From assembly GCA_035513345.1 (NCBI GenBank), contig DATKCF010000039.1:15720-79719 (forward strand): DNA of 64,000 nt, written 5' to 3'. The stretch comes from DATKCF01 sp035513345 (lineage in GTDB: Bacteria; Gemmatimonadota; Gemmatimonadetes; Longimicrobiales; RSA9). Position 1 is the stretch's first letter. The number at the start of each line of letters is the position of its first letter. Below, one piece after another: positions 28,234 to 37,527 of this stretch. Below the pieces are notes generated by a model. That model searched no databases. It was not told the origin of the DNA and was given only the letters and a program-made list of their open reading frames with translations. The position numbers and the translations under genes are program-made.

Positions 28234-29197
28234 GGACGAAACGATCCGGCTGAGTGTGGCAGAAGACACGGGCGAGCGGCTGGACGCCTACATCGCGGCG
28301 CGTGTGAGCGGCCTGTCCCGGACGCGGATCGCGCATTTGCTGGAAGAGGGCAGCATCCGTCTGAACGGACGCATCCCGAAAAAGAGCGAGCGGCCTGTCG
28401 CGGGCGACTCGATCGAGATCGACGTACCGGCGCCGATGCCGTCCGCACTCCAGCCGGAGCCGATCCCGCTCGATATCAGATACGAGGATGCGGATCTTCT
28501 CGTGATCGACAAGCCGGCGGGTATGGTCGTGCATCCATCGGCCGGCCACGCGGCGGGCACGCTGGTGAACGCGCTGCTGCACCATGTGGGTGATCTGGCC
28601 GGGATCGGCGGCGTGAAGAGGCCGGGCATCGTGCATCGCCTGGACAAGGACACGTCGGGCCTGATGCTCGTGGCGAAAACGGACGCCGCACATCGGGGGT
28701 TGTCCGCGGCATTGAAGCGCCGGGAGATCCGTCGCCTGTACCTCACGGCGGCATGGGGTCACCTCAAGGCGGAGCGACAGACGGTGGATGCGCCGATCGC
28801 GCGGTCACCATCGAACCGCAGGCGAATGGCGGTAGTGGAGGGCGGTCGTGCGGCGGTAACGCATTTCCGGCGTATCGAGCGCTGGCGTGCTGCCGACCTG
28901 ATCGAGGCGAGGCTCGAAACGGGACGAACGCATCAGATCCGCGTGCACCTCGAATCGATCGGGCATCCGGTGGTGGCCGATCGCGATTACGGCGGGGGTG
29001 GCGAACGCCGCGCGGGGGGTGGTCCCGACCGGTCGTGGGCACGGGAGTTTGCGGCAATGGTGCCTCGCCAGTTCCTGCACGCGGCAGAGCTGGCTTTCGT
29101 GCATCCGGTCCGGGGAGAAAAATTGACAATGGTATCCGAATTGCCGGCGGAACTCGCGGGTCCGGCGTTGTGGGCCCGGCGCACTTCGTCCGGTTGA
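28217..29197 (+). CDS. rluD: RluD-type 23S rRNA pseudouridine synthase
   Basis: 326-residue RluA/RluD-family pseudouridine synthase. An N-terminal S4 RNA-binding domain (GERLDAYIAARVSGLSRTRI, then LLEEGSIRLNG) precedes the catalytic domain with GIVHRLDKDTSGLMLVAKT (catalytic D143) and LETGRTHQIRVHLESIGHPVVADRDYG. The best start is the TTG at 28217, which has GGAGG nine bases upstream and overlaps the end of lspA. A glycine-rich insertion GGGGERRAGGGPD follows the RTHQIR motif. It probably modifies large-subunit rRNA; exact positions cannot be inferred. Confidence 0.92.
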   Translation: MREAVEDETIRLSVAEDTGERLDAYIAARVSGLSRTRIAHLLEEGSIRLNGRIPKKSERPVAGDSIEIDVPAPMPSALQPEPIPLDIRYEDADLLVIDKPAGMVVHPSAGHAAGTLVNALLHHVGDLAGIGGVKRPGIVHRLDKDTSGLMLVAKTDAAHRGLSAALKRREIRRLYLTAAWGHLKAERQTVDAPIARSPSNRRRMAVVEGGRAAVTHFRRIERWRAADLIEARLETGRTHQIRVHLESIGHPVVADRDYGGGGERRAGGGPDRSWAREFAAMVPRQFLHAAELAFVHPVRGEKLTMVSELPAELAGPALWARRTSSG

Positions 29198-29223
29198 CCC
29201 GTGCGCGGACAGCGAGCTATTGT
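29194..29223 (+). promoter_or_regulatory. Putative promoter for the chemosensory gene cluster
   Basis: TTGACC (29194-29199) overlapping the rluD stop codon, 18-base spacer, TATTGT (29218-29223). Transcription would start near 29230, about 40 bases before the cheW start at 29271. No other promoter-like match is obvious between here and the end of cheB. Confidence 0.5.
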
Positions 29224-29270
29224 ACCAACGGCCGGCCGAGTCCCGTTCTCCCCGAACAACCGATTGCACG

Positions 29271-29732
29271 ATGGAACGTGAAGATCCTTCCATCGGGCCG
29301 CGTACGCGTGCGCCGAGCACGTCGTGGGCGTTTTTCGCGTGTGCCGACCAGGGTTATGCGGTACGGGTGGAACGCGTTCACGAGATTGTTGCGCCGCAGC
29401 CGGCCACGCGGGTGCCCGGCTGCGGCCGCGAGGTCTACGGTCTGCTCGGCATGCGCGGACGTGTGATAACGGTATTCGACTTCGGCGTGATCGCGGGCGG
29501 TCCGGCGTCGGCGGGGAATCCGGACCACCGGCTGGTGTTGCTGAAGTACGGCGAAAGGGTAGTAGGACTGGCGGTCGACCAGGTCCTGACGATCGCCGCA
29601 TACGAAGTGATAGAAGATGAAGCCACCGCCCGGTCGAAGGGCCGGGCAGGAGGCGCGGTCGCCCTGGTGGCGGCCGGCCGGACGTTCACAATTCTGGATC
29701 CGGACGCGGTGTTCGGACCCCGGCTCGCCTGA
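29271..29732 (+). CDS. cheW: CheW-like chemotaxis coupling protein
   Basis: 153-residue single-domain CheW, the adaptor between receptors and CheA. The fold is recognisable from YAVRVERVHEIVAP, VYGLLGMRGRVITVFDF (the conserved GxxxxRGxxxxxxD region), VVGLAVDQVLTI and FTILDPDAVF. I chose the ATG at 29271 since the fold begins shortly after; a TTG at 29220 would add 17 residues overlapping the promoter. First gene of a long co-directional run ending with cheB. Confidence 0.9.
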   Translation: MEREDPSIGPRTRAPSTSWAFFACADQGYAVRVERVHEIVAPQPATRVPGCGREVYGLLGMRGRVITVFDFGVIAGGPASAGNPDHRLVLLKYGERVVGLAVDQVLTIAAYEVIEDEATARSKGRAGGAVALVAAGRTFTILDPDAVFGPRLA

Positions 29733-29752
29733 TTCGAGGCCAGTGAGGAGAA

Positions 29753-30115
29753 ATGGCTCGTACGGTTCTGATCTGCGACGATGCGCTGTTCATGCGAACG
29801 ATGCTCGCCGAGATCATGGAAGGCGCCGGCTTCGAGGTGGTCGGCCAGGCGGGGACCGGTGCGGAGGCAGTGAAGCTGTACCGCGAACTGGCGCCGGATC
29901 TGGTAACGATGGACATCATCATGCCGGACATGGGCGGAATCGACGCGGTGAAAGCGATCGTCGACGAGAACCCGGACGCGAATGTGGTGATGTGTAGCGC
30001 CATGGGCCAGCAGGCGCTTGTGATCGAGGCGATCCAGGCGGGTGCGCGGGATTTCGTCGTGAAGCCGTTCCAGCCCGCGCGCGTGCTCGAAGCCGTGCAA
30101 CGCGTTCTCGGCTGA
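29753..30115 (+). CDS. cheY: CheY-type response regulator
   Basis: 120-residue stand-alone receiver domain. It has the acidic pair D9-D10 (ICDDALFMR), phosphoacceptor D54 (TMDIIMPDMGG), the switch serine S82 (MCSAMG) and K104 (FVVKPF), so it should be fully phosphorylatable by the CheA encoded next. There is no output domain. GAGGAG stands just before the ATG. Its target may be a motor or the GTPase machinery encoded downstream. Confidence 0.94.
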   Translation: MARTVLICDDALFMRTMLAEIMEGAGFEVVGQAGTGAEAVKLYRELAPDLVTMDIIMPDMGGIDAVKAIVDENPDANVVMCSAMGQQALVIEAIQAGARDFVVKPFQPARVLEAVQRVLG

Positions 30116-30122
30116 CTCGACT

Positions 30123-31955
30123 GTGAGCCGTGACGTGCGCTCCGGCCGGTTTCTGGATCTCTACATCATGGAAACGCGGGAGCATCTGCAGCTCCTGACG
30201 CGAAGCATACTCGCGCTCGAGCGAGGCGAGCTATCGGCAGTCGAGGAGGCCTTCCGGGCAGCGCACACGATCAAGGGTCTGGCGGGGGCGATGGGGCACC
30301 GGACGGCCGCGGACACCGCGCACCGTCTGGAGGACACGCTGAGCGGTGTACGCGATGGCGGGTTCGTCGATTCCGTTCTGACGGACGGGCTGCTCGCGGC
30401 GATCGACGGGCTGGAGGCGGCGATCGAAACGGCGCTGCGGGGCGGTGATGTCGAGGAAGAGGAGTCGTCGCCTGAAGTTTCTTCCACCGCTGGTGAACCG
30501 GAGGTGGCCGCCTCGCCGACGACTGTACCCGACGGAACCGCGCACCTGCTTGTAGTCCGGCTGTCGAACGATGCGGTCATGCCCGAAGCGCGTGCGGAAC
30601 TGATCCGGAGAGCCGTGATCAGCCGGGACGGCGTGCTGGGAGTGTGGCCATCGGCTGGCGAGCCCGTGAGGGGCGTGCTGTACGTGTTCCTGTCGGCAGG
30701 GTCGGACGCGGGCGGAGTGGAGTTTTCTGTCCGGGCGGTGGGCGACGTAGCGGCGGTGACTCTGGATGCGTGGTCGGGTGGCGAGCCGTCCGAGTTGCGG
30801 CCGGCGCCGAAGGAGGCGAAGTCGACCACGCGCGACACGAGTCATGCGCGCTCGATGTCAGTCCGAGTCGATCGCGGGCGTCTGGACGAGATGGCCGAAG
30901 GCATAGCGGAGCTTTCGGTCCTGCACGCGCGGGCCGCCCAGTCGGGCGAGCAGTTGACGAGCTACCGAGCCACCACCGTGCTGGCGTCGCTTCAGCGGAT
31001 CATCCTCGAACTGCGACTGGTGCCCGTGTCGACTGCGCTCGACCGCGTGGCGAGGCTGGTCCGTGACGCGTCGCGCGCGGCGAGCAAGGAGATCGACTTC
31101 GAGGTGACGGGCGGCGAGATCGAGCTGGATCAGGCGGTTCTGGATGCGATGGTCGATCCGCTTGTACACCTCCTGCGGAACGCGGTCGATCACGGGATCG
31201 AGCGTCCGGAGTCGAGGGAAACGTCGAACAAGACGAGGCGAGGCACGATCCGCGTCGAGGTGTCACGGGAAGGGAACAGCGTGCGCATGCTGGTGATCGA
31301 CGATGGGCGTGGTGTAGACACGGACGCGGTGGCGGCCCGGGGCAGGGAGCTGGGGCTTCTGGCTGCGGACGCGGGCGCAGCGAGCGAGGAGGAGATCCTG
31401 CGGCTGCTGTTCCACGCAGGCTTCTCGACGGCCCGGAAGGTGACGGAGTTGTCGGGCCGTGGCGTGGGTCTGGATGTGGTGGCTGGCCGGATCAGGGGTC
31501 TGGGTGGTTCGATCGAGATGAGAACCCGCAGCGGTCAGGGCACGACGTTCACGCTGCGAGTGCCCGTCACGCTTTCGCTGGCGCACTCATTGAGAGTGGC
31601 AGTGGGTGGGGAGGAGTACGCGCTGCCGATCACACACGTGAATGAGGTCATCCCGCTGGAGGGACCGAACGCCGATGCATGGCGAACGGGCACGGTGACG
31701 GTCCGGGACGAAGCGGTTTCGCTTGTCGATCTCGGCCGGGTACTCGGTGCTGCGTCGGGGTCACCGTCGGCGGCGGTCGTCGCGGAACTCGGAGAGCGCC
31801 GTGTCGCCCTGGCGGTGGACCGCGTGATCGGCCACGAGCAGATCGTGGTCAAGCCGTTCGATGCGCCGGTCGGGACGCTGCCTGTATTCTCGGGTGCGAC
31901 GATTCTGGCGGACGGGCGGCCAGCTCTTCTAATCGACCCGCTGAGCATGCTTTGA
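30123..31955 (+). CDS. cheA: Chemotaxis histidine kinase CheA
   Basis: 610-residue CheA with the standard order. An HPt domain carries phosphorylated H48 in FRAAHTIKGLAGAMG. A P2-like domain follows (about residues 140-220). The dimerisation helix pair starts near SMSVRVDRGRLDEM, and the HATPase has N-box HLLRNAVDHGIE, G1 IDDGRGVD and G2 GRGVGLDVV. The CheW-like regulatory domain begins LAHSLRVAVGGEEYALPITHVNEVIP. Start is a GTG at 30123, 7 bases after cheY. All catalytic motifs are intact, so this is an active kinase by sequence. Confidence 0.95.
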   Translation: MSRDVRSGRFLDLYIMETREHLQLLTRSILALERGELSAVEEAFRAAHTIKGLAGAMGHRTAADTAHRLEDTLSGVRDGGFVDSVLTDGLLAAIDGLEAAIETALRGGDVEEEESSPEVSSTAGEPEVAASPTTVPDGTAHLLVVRLSNDAVMPEARAELIRRAVISRDGVLGVWPSAGEPVRGVLYVFLSAGSDAGGVEFSVRAVGDVAAVTLDAWSGGEPSELRPAPKEAKSTTRDTSHARSMSVRVDRGRLDEMAEGIAELSVLHARAAQSGEQLTSYRATTVLASLQRIILELRLVPVSTALDRVARLVRDASRAASKEIDFEVTGGEIELDQAVLDAMVDPLVHLLRNAVDHGIERPESRETSNKTRRGTIRVEVSREGNSVRMLVIDDGRGVDTDAVAARGRELGLLAADAGAASEEEILRLLFHAGFSTARKVTELSGRGVGLDVVAGRIRGLGGSIEMRTRSGQGTTFTLRVPVTLSLAHSLRVAVGGEEYALPITHVNEVIPLEGPNADAWRTGTVTVRDEAVSLVDLGRVLGAASGSPSAAVVAELGERRVALAVDRVIGHEQIVVKPFDAPVGTLPVFSGATILADGRPALLIDPLSML

Positions 31956-31957
31956 CG

Positions 31958-32575
31958 ATGGATCCGCGGCGCCTGACCGACCTGCACCTGGACGCGCTGC
32001 GAGAGACGGCCAACATTGGCGCCGGTCACGCGGCGACGGCGCTTTCGCGGTTGACAGGCAAGCGGGTGATGGTCAGCGTGCCGGAGGTCAGTGTACTGCC
32101 GCTCGAGCAGGTCGGCGGCATGCTCGGCGATCCGGGCGACGTCGTTTCGGCTGTGATCGTGAAGGTCGAAGGCGATGTGCAGGGAAGGACGCTCCAGGTG
32201 TTCGAGGGAACGACGGCGGCGAAGCTCGTCTCGTACCTGCTGAACATGCGAGAGCCGGAGTTCCCGGCGGGATTCGGCGATCTCGAGAGGTCCGCAGTCA
32301 AGGAGATCGGCAACGTGATCGTCGGTGCGTACCTGAACGCATTGGCAGAGTTCACGGGACTGTCGATCACCATCTCGGTACCGGCGTTCGCAATCGATAT
32401 GGCCGCGGCGATCCTGATGACGAGCTACCTGAACTTCGGGAGCGAAGATGACTACGTATTGTCGATCAGCACGAGTCTCGGAGTGGATGGAGTGGAAGAT
32501 CTGAGCGCCCACTTTCTGTTGATTCCCGACGAGGACTCGCTGAACAGGATCCTGCATGCGTTGAACGTTGCGTGA
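31958..32575 (+). CDS. cheC: CheC-type CheY-P phosphatase
   Basis: 205-residue CheC-family protein. Both phosphatase signature helices are present, each with the Glu and Asn three residues apart: ETANIGAGHA (E16, N19) and KEIGNVIVGAY (E116, N119). In CheC this enzyme removes the phosphate from CheY-P and can pair with CheD, which is encoded 11 kb downstream in the same run. It starts 2 bases after cheA and overlaps the following TPR gene (TGATG or GTGA, depending on which start is used). Confidence 0.93.
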   Translation: MDPRRLTDLHLDALRETANIGAGHAATALSRLTGKRVMVSVPEVSVLPLEQVGGMLGDPGDVVSAVIVKVEGDVQGRTLQVFEGTTAAKLVSYLLNMREPEFPAGFGDLERSAVKEIGNVIVGAYLNALAEFTGLSITISVPAFAIDMAAAILMTSYLNFGSEDDYVLSISTSLGVDGVEDLSAHFLLIPDEDSLNRILHALNVA

Positions 32576-35298
32576 TGGTAACGGGAGCCGAGGCTGGACC
32601 CCTGGCAGCGCTTCCCTGGACGGACCGGCCGGCAGGCACGGACAAGGCCAGGAGCGGGTCGCCGCGGTCGGACCGCGACACATCGATCCTCAGGAACCTG
32701 GTCCGGCGCATACCGGCGAACGACGCGGCGGCCCACAACAATCTCGGCGTCGTCTTCTACAGTAAGGGACTGTACGGCGAAGCCGCGCAACAGTTCGAGC
32801 GAGCGCTCGCCCTGGACCCACGCATGGCGGTCGGGGAGCGGAACCTCCAGATCGTCTATTTCGCAACGGACCACTTCGACAGGACGCTTCACGGTCTGCA
32901 GCTTCGACTGGAGGCGGATCCGGACGACACGGAGAGCCGCCTGCGGCTGGCGAAGATGCTGCTGTTCGGCGGGGACGCGAACGCCGCGTTGCGTGAACTG
33001 AAGCGGCTGTCATTCCAGCGATCCGACGATCCTGCGGTGTTGCGGTGGGTGGCGAGAGCGCACGTGCGGATGGGAGAGCTGGACGCGGCGCTCAGCGCGC
33101 TTTTCGAGGCGGCGGAGCGGGCGCCGTCGGATGCGGGTGTCGCGGCGCAGATCGGCGAGTTGTTCTACCTGCGTGGTGCGCCGGAGGAGGCGATGACGTG
33201 GCTCGAGCGAGCCATCCGGCTGGACGACACCATGGCCAGCGCTCACCACCTTCTGGCGTTCGTGTGCGGGGAGCTTGGTCATGACAAGCGGGCGGGCCGG
33301 CACGCGGCGCGCGCGGCCGAGTTGGTTCCGAGCTACGCGAAGATGGAGAAGAGCCTTTCTCTCGACGGCCACAGCGAGGCCCGCTACGCCGAACTGATCG
33401 GGGACCGTCCGCATCGGCCGGACGTAGCGCATGGCGGCGGCCTGATCCACTACAATCTGGGTCTGGCGTTGCGGCAGAAGGGCTTGTACGAGGATGCGCT
33501 GCGCGAATTGAAGGTGGCTGTCGAGCGGGGCGAGGACCGCTACCTCGTGCGGCAGGCACAGGCCGAGGTAATGCTGTTGCGCGAGAGCGGTGAGTCGGCG
33601 ATCACGCTGTACCGCGAACTGATAGAGGAAGAGCCGGCCAGCCCGAAGCTCTGGAACGAGCTTGGCGTTGCGTACCACCAGATCGGCGACCTGGCCGAAG
33701 CGGCGCGTTCATACGAGCACTCGCTGAGCCTCGATCCGACATACGCTCTGGCCTGGAACAACCTGGGTGTCGTGCGCCACCACAGGGGCTACCCGGCGGC
33801 GGATGAAGCACTGGAGTCAGCGCTCGAGGCGGGTCGTTCACTGGCCGAAATCTGGCGCAACCTGGGCTGGCTGCACCATGTGCTGCGGGCGTGGCCGAAT
33901 GCGGAGCTGGCGTATCGGAAGGCTCTGGATGCGGACGCACGGCTGGCGTCGGGGTGGACGGGTCTGGGGATGTTGCTGCTGGAGCGAGGCGAGACGGAGG
34001 CTGCGGCGACGGCGTTGGCGAGGGCGATCGAGTGTGACGCCGATCTGCCCGAAGCGCACTATCACTACGCGTTCGCGCTGTCCGCATCGGGCGACTATCC
34101 GGGCGCGTTGCGCGAGACGAGCCGGGCCCTCGAGTTGAGCCCGTACATCACGTTCCCGCGGTTCCAGCTCCTGATCGACCTTCAGTTCGAGGATGCGGCG
34201 GTGCCGGCGCCGGAACTGGACATCGGCGCGCGTGTTCATGGCGGCGAGATGATCGAGGACTTCGATCTCGACATGGATGACATCGATCTCGCGCTGGCGG
34301 CCGTTGACGCGGACGTACCGCAGGTGTCTGTGGATCCGGAAGCGCTGGCGCCGTCTCGGCCCGCATCGATCGAGTGGCTTGCGGCGGCTCGGACGGCACT
34401 GAACGGCGGGCAGTATGCGGAAGCGATGTCTGACATTCAGCGCGCGTCGGCGCTGGGCGCGAACCGGATCGAGACGCGTCTGCTGCAGGGGGAGATTCTG
34501 CTGTCGGCTGGCGCAGCGGGCGAGGCAGTGGAGCGGTTCGATGAGGTGCTGGCGGATCTCGATCACGCCGCGGACCCACGTGACGCGGGTGTCGATACGA
34601 ACGACGTCCGGTGCCGCGCGCTGGCAGGTCTGGCCCGGTCGCGGCTCGAGCTGCGACGTGCGGATGGCGCGGTCGAAGCGGCGGAGCGATGGCTGGCGCT
34701 TGCGCCGGGTGATACGGGCGCCATCGCGGTGCTGGCGGACGCGCTGGAGGAGAAGGGCGAGCCGCGACGAGCGGCGCGCGTTCTCGAGGCAGCGCTGACA
34801 CAATCGCCGGACCGGCCCGAGCTGGTGACGCGGCTGGGATCCGCGTACATCGCGAGCGGTGAGCTCGAGCGGGCCGAGCGTACGCTGCGAAGCGCGATCG
34901 CGGGGAACGAGCGGCTGCCTGCGGCCCGGGCGGCACTCGGCCGTCTGCTCACGGTCATGGGCCGGACAGCCGAGGCGGAACGGGAGTACCAGGCCGCGCT
35001 CGAGGCGATACCCAGCTTCACGGCGGCGGCGACGGGACTTGCGGACCTGCTGGTCGAGCAGGGGAGGGCCGATGACGCGATCGATGTGATCACGACGTTT
35101 CTGGATGTCGATCCGTACAATCTGGCAGGGCTGACCCGGCTGGGCGACATTCTGTGGGAGTCGGGGCGGCAGAAGGAAGCGGGTGTGGCTTACCGTCGGG
35201 TGCTTCGTTTCGACCCGGGCCACGAGGCAGCGCTGACAGGACTGGAACGGCTGGAGCCGGCGAGGTGGGCGTTGGTGCCCGCTCGCCATGGGGCGTGA
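32575..35298 (+). CDS. Large TPR-repeat protein of the chemosensory cluster
   Basis: 907-residue cytoplasmic protein made largely of tetratricopeptide repeats, for example DAAAHNNLGVVFYSKGLYGEAA, LWNELGVAYHQIGDLAEAARSY and ALAWNNLGVVRHHRGYPAADEAL, with further units to the end. An acidic, non-repeat segment (EMIEDFDLDMDDIDLALAAVDADV, about residues 550-575) splits the repeats into two halves. There is no signal peptide. TPR solenoids act as protein-binding scaffolds; position between cheC and the PATAN/Roadblock genes suggests it assembles the signalling complex (inference). Start may be ATG 32575 or GTG 32572, both overlapping the cheC stop. Confidence 0.85.
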   Translation: MVTGAEAGPLAALPWTDRPAGTDKARSGSPRSDRDTSILRNLVRRIPANDAAAHNNLGVVFYSKGLYGEAAQQFERALALDPRMAVGERNLQIVYFATDHFDRTLHGLQLRLEADPDDTESRLRLAKMLLFGGDANAALRELKRLSFQRSDDPAVLRWVARAHVRMGELDAALSALFEAAERAPSDAGVAAQIGELFYLRGAPEEAMTWLERAIRLDDTMASAHHLLAFVCGELGHDKRAGRHAARAAELVPSYAKMEKSLSLDGHSEARYAELIGDRPHRPDVAHGGGLIHYNLGLALRQKGLYEDALRELKVAVERGEDRYLVRQAQAEVMLLRESGESAITLYRELIEEEPASPKLWNELGVAYHQIGDLAEAARSYEHSLSLDPTYALAWNNLGVVRHHRGYPAADEALESALEAGRSLAEIWRNLGWLHHVLRAWPNAELAYRKALDADARLASGWTGLGMLLLERGETEAAATALARAIECDADLPEAHYHYAFALSASGDYPGALRETSRALELSPYITFPRFQLLIDLQFEDAAVPAPELDIGARVHGGEMIEDFDLDMDDIDLALAAVDADVPQVSVDPEALAPSRPASIEWLAAARTALNGGQYAEAMSDIQRASALGANRIETRLLQGEILLSAGAAGEAVERFDEVLADLDHAADPRDAGVDTNDVRCRALAGLARSRLELRRADGAVEAAERWLALAPGDTGAIAVLADALEEKGEPRRAARVLEAALTQSPDRPELVTRLGSAYIASGELERAERTLRSAIAGNERLPAARAALGRLLTVMGRTAEAEREYQAALEAIPSFTAAATGLADLLVEQGRADDAIDVITTFLDVDPYNLAGLTRLGDILWESGRQKEAGVAYRRVLRFDPGHEAALTGLERLEPARWALVPARHGA

Positions 35299-35314
35299 CC
35301 GGGAACAGGAACCG

Positions 35315-36442
35315 ATGGCTATCGAGGGACCGCTTCGCGAACTCGGCATTGCCGATGTCCTCCAGCTCCTGGAGCTGGCGGGGAAGACAGGCGTGCTGAC
35401 AGTTCGGTCGGAGCGGATGAACGACGAAGCGATCGTTCATTTCAGCCGTGGCGAGATCGTGTTCGCGGTACGTCGCCGATCGACACGTCGGCTGGGCCAG
35501 CTGTTGCTGCGAGCGGGCAAGCTGACGCGGTCGGATCTGGACCTATCGCTGGAACAGCAGCGGCAGGATCCGACGAAGCGCCTCGCGGAGATCCTGCTCG
35601 ACATGGCGGTCGTGGACGAGACGGAGCTTGCCCGGCAGCTCCGGTTTCAGATGGAAGAGACCGTTTACGAGTTGATGGCGTGGGACGAGGGCTACTTCAA
35701 GTTCGAGGAGCGCGCGGAGATCGCGTCGCAGCGGCTGCTCGCGCGAGTGCGGGTCGATACGCTGCTCATGGAAGGCGCACGCCGGCTCGACGAGTGGTCC
35801 CGACTGGAATCGAAGGTACCGAGCCCGGAGGCGGTGCCCGCGCTGGCGTCTGCGAGCGAACGGGATGTTACGCCGCTCGAACTATCGGCCGAAGAATGGG
35901 AAGTACTGGCGGAAGTGGATGGTGAACGCGACGTGCGCCAGATCGCGGCGGATCTGGGCCGGAGTTCGTTCGACATTGGCAAGACACTGTACGGCCTCGT
36001 GGCCGCGGGCATCGTGCAGGTGCAGGAAAAGCACGAGCGGATGCCCGAAGAGTTGTTGCGCCGGTCGATGGCAGAGGTGAACGAGCTGCTTTCGGCAGGG
36101 CAGACGGAACGGGCGCGCAAGCTTGCAGCCGATCTGGAGTCGGCGCATCCCGACCGGGCTGACCTCGCGGTGCTCATCGGCCGCGTGCTGGCGACGCAGG
36201 GCCGGATGCGGGCCGCGGCTGAAGCGTTCTCGCGCGCCGCCGGACTGGACCCGCTGTCCGCCGAGGCACACTATGAACTCGGCTTCGCCGCGGTCCGGAC
36301 CGGCGACTTCGAGCGCGGCACGAAGGCGTGGGATACTTTCGTGCGGCTGACTCAGGACGCGGACGAGCGGCAAACGGTCACGAACGCGTTGAGCGCGGCA
36401 CGCACACTTTCACAGGTTCTCGACAGGACGTCCAAGCGCTGA
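35315..36442 (+). CDS. PATAN (DUF4388) domain protein, copy 1
   Basis: 375 residues. The N-terminal part (MAIEGPLRELGIADVLQLLE, then KTGVLTVRSERMNDEAIVHFSRGEIVFA) is a PATAN/DUF4388 domain, a module found in signalling proteins such as cyanobacterial PatA-type regulators. A helical region with LGQLLLRAGKLTRSDLDL and LAEILLDMAVVDETELARQL follows. Then comes a winged-helix-like segment (DVRQIAADLGRSSFDIGKTLYGLV, near residues 205-230) and a short C-terminal TPR-like stretch. It is paralogous to the protein at 40723. The start at 35315 aligns with that paralogue (MAIKGSLREASLAEV). The stop overlaps the next ATG. Confidence 0.85.
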   Translation: MAIEGPLRELGIADVLQLLELAGKTGVLTVRSERMNDEAIVHFSRGEIVFAVRRRSTRRLGQLLLRAGKLTRSDLDLSLEQQRQDPTKRLAEILLDMAVVDETELARQLRFQMEETVYELMAWDEGYFKFEERAEIASQRLLARVRVDTLLMEGARRLDEWSRLESKVPSPEAVPALASASERDVTPLELSAEEWEVLAEVDGERDVRQIAADLGRSSFDIGKTLYGLVAAGIVQVQEKHERMPEELLRRSMAEVNELLSAGQTERARKLAADLESAHPDRADLAVLIGRVLATQGRMRAAAEAFSRAAGLDPLSAEAHYELGFAAVRTGDFERGTKAWDTFVRLTQDADERQTVTNALSAARTLSQVLDRTSKR

Positions 36443-37527
36443 TGAAGACACCCGCCCCCGCCGATCTGCACCGCTGGAGCGAAGAACTCGCGCGCAATCC
36501 GGGCTCGCTGGCGTTCCTGCCGCTGGCCAGAGCGTATCGCCGGATGGGCCGTCGCGACCTGGCGTTGCAGCTATGCCTGCGCGGTCTCGAGCACCATCCG
36601 ACGCACGTTGAAGCGCACGCGCTTCTTGCACTGTTGTACTTCGAGGCGGGCGAGCGGGCGCGCGCGGCGGACGAATGGGCGACGGTCCTTCGTCTGAAGC
36701 CGGGCAACTTCGAGGCGCTGCGCGGGATGGGGTTCCGCCACCTCGAGCAGGGGGACATGGGGAAGGCAAGGCAGCATCTGGAGCGCGCAGCGCTGATCCG
36801 TCCCGACGATGCGACCGTACAGGAAGCATTGCGTCTCATCCGGCACCGGGAGTCCGCGCCGGCGCCGGGCCCGCCGGTGCCACACTCGCCGGAGCGACGC
36901 GCTGTGCAGAGGGCGGCTCCGGTTGCGCCGCCCGTACAACAGAGGCAGGCGACAACACCGCCGACAGTTCCGGCGGCAAGGCCGGCGTCACGCGCGCCGA
37001 ACTTGCCACCGGCGGCGCGGGCGCAGCCGCGCATCGAACCGGCGGCGCGTCCGCAGCCCCGCTTCGAACCGGCATGGTGGGTGGAACCGGATGCGCCGGC
37101 GGCGGTGGCGCCTCCCGCGCCGGCTGCGCGGCGTTCGCCCGAGCCGGCGGCGGCGCCACCCGATCCGACGACGCTGTTCGAGTCGCTGCTGGGCGCGGGT
37201 CCGTTGCTTGGCGTTCTGTTGCTCGACCGGCGAGGGCTGATCCTTGCGGGTGGACTGCGGGAGCGGGACGCGTCGACTGCGGAGGAGCTGGGCGCGAATC
37301 TGGGTGGCGCGATCGATGAGGCGATTCGCGCGGTCACACACCTGGAACTGGGCACGTGGCGGGGCCTGACGCTCGAGGCGAAGCGGGCCGTCCTTCAGAT
37401 CCGGCCTGTCGGTGCCGGCGCGCTGGTCGTGGTCGTCGCCGAGCGGTCGGCGCCGGCAGGGTGGATCGTACGGGCGGCGGACCACGCGGCCGCGCTCGCA
37501 GACCGATTCGTCGAGGTCTATTCATGA
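36442..37527 (+). CDS. TPR - proline/alanine linker - Roadblock/LC7 fusion protein
   Basis: 361 residues in three parts. Residues about 1-135 are TPR repeats (LAFLPLARAYRRMGRRDLALQLCLRGLEHHP, AHALLALLYFEAGERARAADEW). Residues about 135-245 are a proline/alanine/arginine-rich linker. The C-terminus is a Roadblock/LC7 domain (LLGVLLLDRRGLILAGGL, EELGANLGGAIDEAIRAV, RAVLQIRPVGAGALVVVVAE). Roadblock proteins regulate small Ras-like GTPases; MglB is the bacterial example. Overlaps both neighbours by one or a few bases. Confidence 0.82.
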   Translation: MKTPAPADLHRWSEELARNPGSLAFLPLARAYRRMGRRDLALQLCLRGLEHHPTHVEAHALLALLYFEAGERARAADEWATVLRLKPGNFEALRGMGFRHLEQGDMGKARQHLERAALIRPDDATVQEALRLIRHRESAPAPGPPVPHSPERRAVQRAAPVAPPVQQRQATTPPTVPAARPASRAPNLPPAARAQPRIEPAARPQPRFEPAWWVEPDAPAAVAPPAPAARRSPEPAAAPPDPTTLFESLLGAGPLLGVLLLDRRGLILAGGLRERDASTAEELGANLGGAIDEAIRAVTHLELGTWRGLTLEAKRAVLQIRPVGAGALVVVVAERSAPAGWIVRAADHAAALADRFVEVYS

